A stretch of DNA of 32,561 nucleotides, taken from assembly GCA_020073005.1 (NCBI GenBank), contig JAIQFX010000061.1, positions 1 to 32,561 of the forward strand, read 5' to 3'. A program made the position numbers and the translations under genes. Shown here one piece after another: positions 31,158-32,561 of the stretch. The DNA is from Terriglobia bacterium. GTDB lineage: Bacteria > Acidobacteriota > Vicinamibacteria > Vicinamibacterales > CAVVIG01. The number at the start of each line of letters is the position of its first letter. Within the stretch, counting starts at the first letter, position 1. The notes beneath the pieces are model-generated. The model searched no databases, was not told where the DNA came from, and worked only from the letters and a program-made list of their open reading frames with translations.

Positions 31158-32561
31158 ATGACCGGTTTCCAGTTTTCCATTTCCTGTTGCCGGTTTCCCA
31201 TTCTCTTTCTGACCGCGCTGCTTGGCCTCACCGCCTGCGGTGGCGGCGGCGGCGGAGAGGGCACGCCGCTCACCGGGCCGGCGCAGATCAGCGGTACGCT
31301 GGCTTACGTGGAGACCGAATGCCGCGGAACCGCCGAGGGTTTGTTCGAGCACCAGAGCCTGCGCATCCGCCAGGGGGATCGTGAGCCGGTGACGGTCTTC
31401 GAGACGCCGGAGGTGTCGGTGCCCGGGGAGGGTTTCTGGTGCGCCGTTTGGGTGGGCGGGCACTTCGGCGACGGCTCGGTCGCGCGCGAGGCGTTTCAGC
31501 AGGTCACCGTCAGTCCCGACGGTGCCAGCGTGGCCTTCGAGGTGACCGACGAGTTTTCCGTCGATCCGCACCTGCCGCTCAATCTGCCGCCCGAGAAAAA
31601 GGGCATCTTCTGGGTGCGCGCCGATGGGACGGGCGTGCCTCGCAAGCTGGGACCGCCGAGTCGGGAGCGTAGCTTCTATATCACCGGAGGAAACTTCATC
31701 AATGGCCCTACTTTTGACCTGGGGTTCAGTCCGGATGGCGGGACGCTGGCGTTCGTCGACAAAGGCCCCGACGCGGACGGTCACGAGGCCGATCAGGTCT
31801 TCACGATTGATGTCGCGACCGGCACGCGCACGCAGGTGACCCACCTGCCATCGTCGGTTCCGGCCGCAGGCTATCCACCTGACGCTCCGACCATGCGCGG
31901 TACTGTTTTCGTCGACGACCAAAGGATCAAGTTCAAAAGCACCGCCAATCCGAACGACGTGAATCCAAAGGGCGAGTACCTGATTATGACGATCAAGACG
32001 GACGGGTCCGATCTCCAAGTGCCCCTCCCGATTACCGTTCCGTTGGCAGGGAGCCAGGTCGACCTGCAGTTCGTCATCACCGGGGGCAGGCCCCTGGCCA
32101 TCAATGTCGAATACGCGGGCCACCCGATCAACGACCCTCCGCTCGGGGGCGTGCAGGAAATCTGGGAGGTCTTCGTGGTCGACGAGGAAAAGAAAGCGCT
32201 CCAGTTGACCAACTTTCGCCGCATTGACACCTCAGCCGGGGCCGTCGATCCGGACGGGGAACATGTGTATTTCTACGCCTCCGCCGACCCGTTGGGCACC
32301 AATCCGTCTGAGAACTGCCAGATCTTCTCGATCGACCGAACGGGGGCCGATCTGCGCCAGCTCACCAACTTCCGCGAGGTCGACCATTCCCTCACGGGCT
32401 GCGATTTCGAGACGAACGGGCTCACTGGTTCCAGGCCGATCGGTTGTGCCTTGTACTTCACCTATCAAGATCCGCGGAGTCGGACCCTGCTCTTCTATTC
32501 CGAGTGCAACCCCCTCAACAACATGAACCCCAACGGATCACAGATCTTTGCCATGCGGCCG
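31158..32561 (+). CDS. TolB-like beta-propeller lipoprotein, paralog 3 (3' end off window)
   Basis: Reading from the ATG at 31158 (GTAGGAG seven bases upstream, six bases after the barrel stop) gives 468 in-frame codons to the last base, with no stop. The lipobox LLGLTAC is followed by GGGGGG. Shared motifs are GTLAYVETEC, VSPDGASVAFEVTDEFSV, FSPDGGTLAFVDKGPD, QVTHLP, LQLTNFRRIDT, NPSENCQIFSIDR, LRQLTNFREVDHS and SQIFAMRP at the edge, where paralog 2 has about 35 more residues. The signal peptide is encoded by a heptad repeat, unlike in the other copies. Confidence 0.85.
   Translation, partial: MTGFQFSISCCRFPILFLTALLGLTACGGGGGGEGTPLTGPAQISGTLAYVETECRGTAEGLFEHQSLRIRQGDREPVTVFETPEVSVPGEGFWCAVWVGGHFGDGSVAREAFQQVTVSPDGASVAFEVTDEFSVDPHLPLNLPPEKKGIFWVRADGTGVPRKLGPPSRERSFYITGGNFINGPTFDLGFSPDGGTLAFVDKGPDADGHEADQVFTIDVATGTRTQVTHLPSSVPAAGYPPDAPTMRGTVFVDDQRIKFKSTANPNDVNPKGEYLIMTIKTDGSDLQVPLPITVPLAGSQVDLQFVITGGRPLAINVEYAGHPINDPPLGGVQEIWEVFVVDEEKKALQLTNFRRIDTSAGAVDPDGEHVYFYASADPLGTNPSENCQIFSIDRTGADLRQLTNFREVDHSLTGCDFETNGLTGSRPIGCALYFTYQDPRSRTLLFYSECNPLNNMNPNGSQIFAMRP
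31162..31210 (+). repeat. 7-bp-period repeat coding for a lipoprotein signal peptide
   Basis: Seven heptads, CCGGTTT, CCAGTTT, TCCATTT, CCTGTTG, CCGGTTT, CCCATTC, TCTTTCT, are translated as the hydrophobic part of the signal peptide (GFQFSISCCRFPILFL). Confidence 0.65.

Noticed and set aside
1-32561. tRNA or rRNA genes
   Set aside because: No cloverleaf-like or conserved rRNA stretch was recognised by eye; a covariance search would be needed to exclude small RNAs.

Overview
The window looks like three pieces of DNA of different origin joined end to end. Positions 1 to about 22,715-22,765 read as one continuous high-GC bacterial chromosome segment, most likely an Acidobacteriota (Vicinamibacteria-like) genome. 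The support is a von Willebrand A protein of the Acidobacteria-type VWFA-related family, an Oar-like TonB receptor with a carboxypeptidase-regulatory domain, an M28 peptidase, and gaps filled with short-period repeats. From about 22,765 to 23,826 lies the 3' third of carB, resembling alphaproteobacterial (Sphingomonadales-like) CarB; its 5' two thirds are missing. From about 23,830-23,905 to the end lies a third style of DNA: Gly-rich lipoproteins, a Thr/Pro repeat linker and tandem paralogs, from an unidentified Gram-negative lineage. Both joins cut through genes, so an assembly chimera is the first explanation to test.

Segment 1, 1-16.3 kb: the tail of a c-type cytochrome, a DinB-like protein, an MFS transporter, a TonB-dependent receptor with a MarR-type regulator upstream, a secreted M28 peptidase, an RRM RNA-binding protein convergent with a secreted Gly/Arg-rich protein, an orphan sensor histidine kinase, a small unknown protein, a LysR regulator coupled to an SHS-like MFS transporter, a secreted unknown protein, an NCS1 permease and a VWFA protein.

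Segment 1, 16.4-22.7 kb: a urate/ureide catabolic cluster. On the minus strand, allantoinase (5'-truncated), allantoicase, OHCU decarboxylase (uraD), HIU hydrolase (uraH), urate oxidase and a PreA-like reductase follow one another. A convergent DUF6986-type aldolase/malate-synthase-like gene may use the glyoxylate produced. Together with the NCS1 permease they would import a purine or ureide and convert urate through HIU, OHCU, allantoin and allantoate to ureidoglycolate plus urea.

Segment 3: a DUF3455 plus beta-propeller lipoprotein preceded by the tail of a DUF3455 paralog. Then come three full-size or nearly full-size members and one decayed copy of a TolB-like beta-propeller lipoprotein family, with an outer-membrane beta-barrel gene between two of them in a probable operon. 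The last lipoprotein gene runs off the window end in an open frame.

The most unusual features are the 7-, 8- and 9-bp-period repeats that fill gene gaps, supply stop codons and C-terminal codons, insert 27 in-frame codons into allantoinase and encode a lipoprotein signal peptide; the lipoprotein/barrel array; and the two junctions. No rRNA, tRNA, CRISPR array or insertion sequence was recognised.
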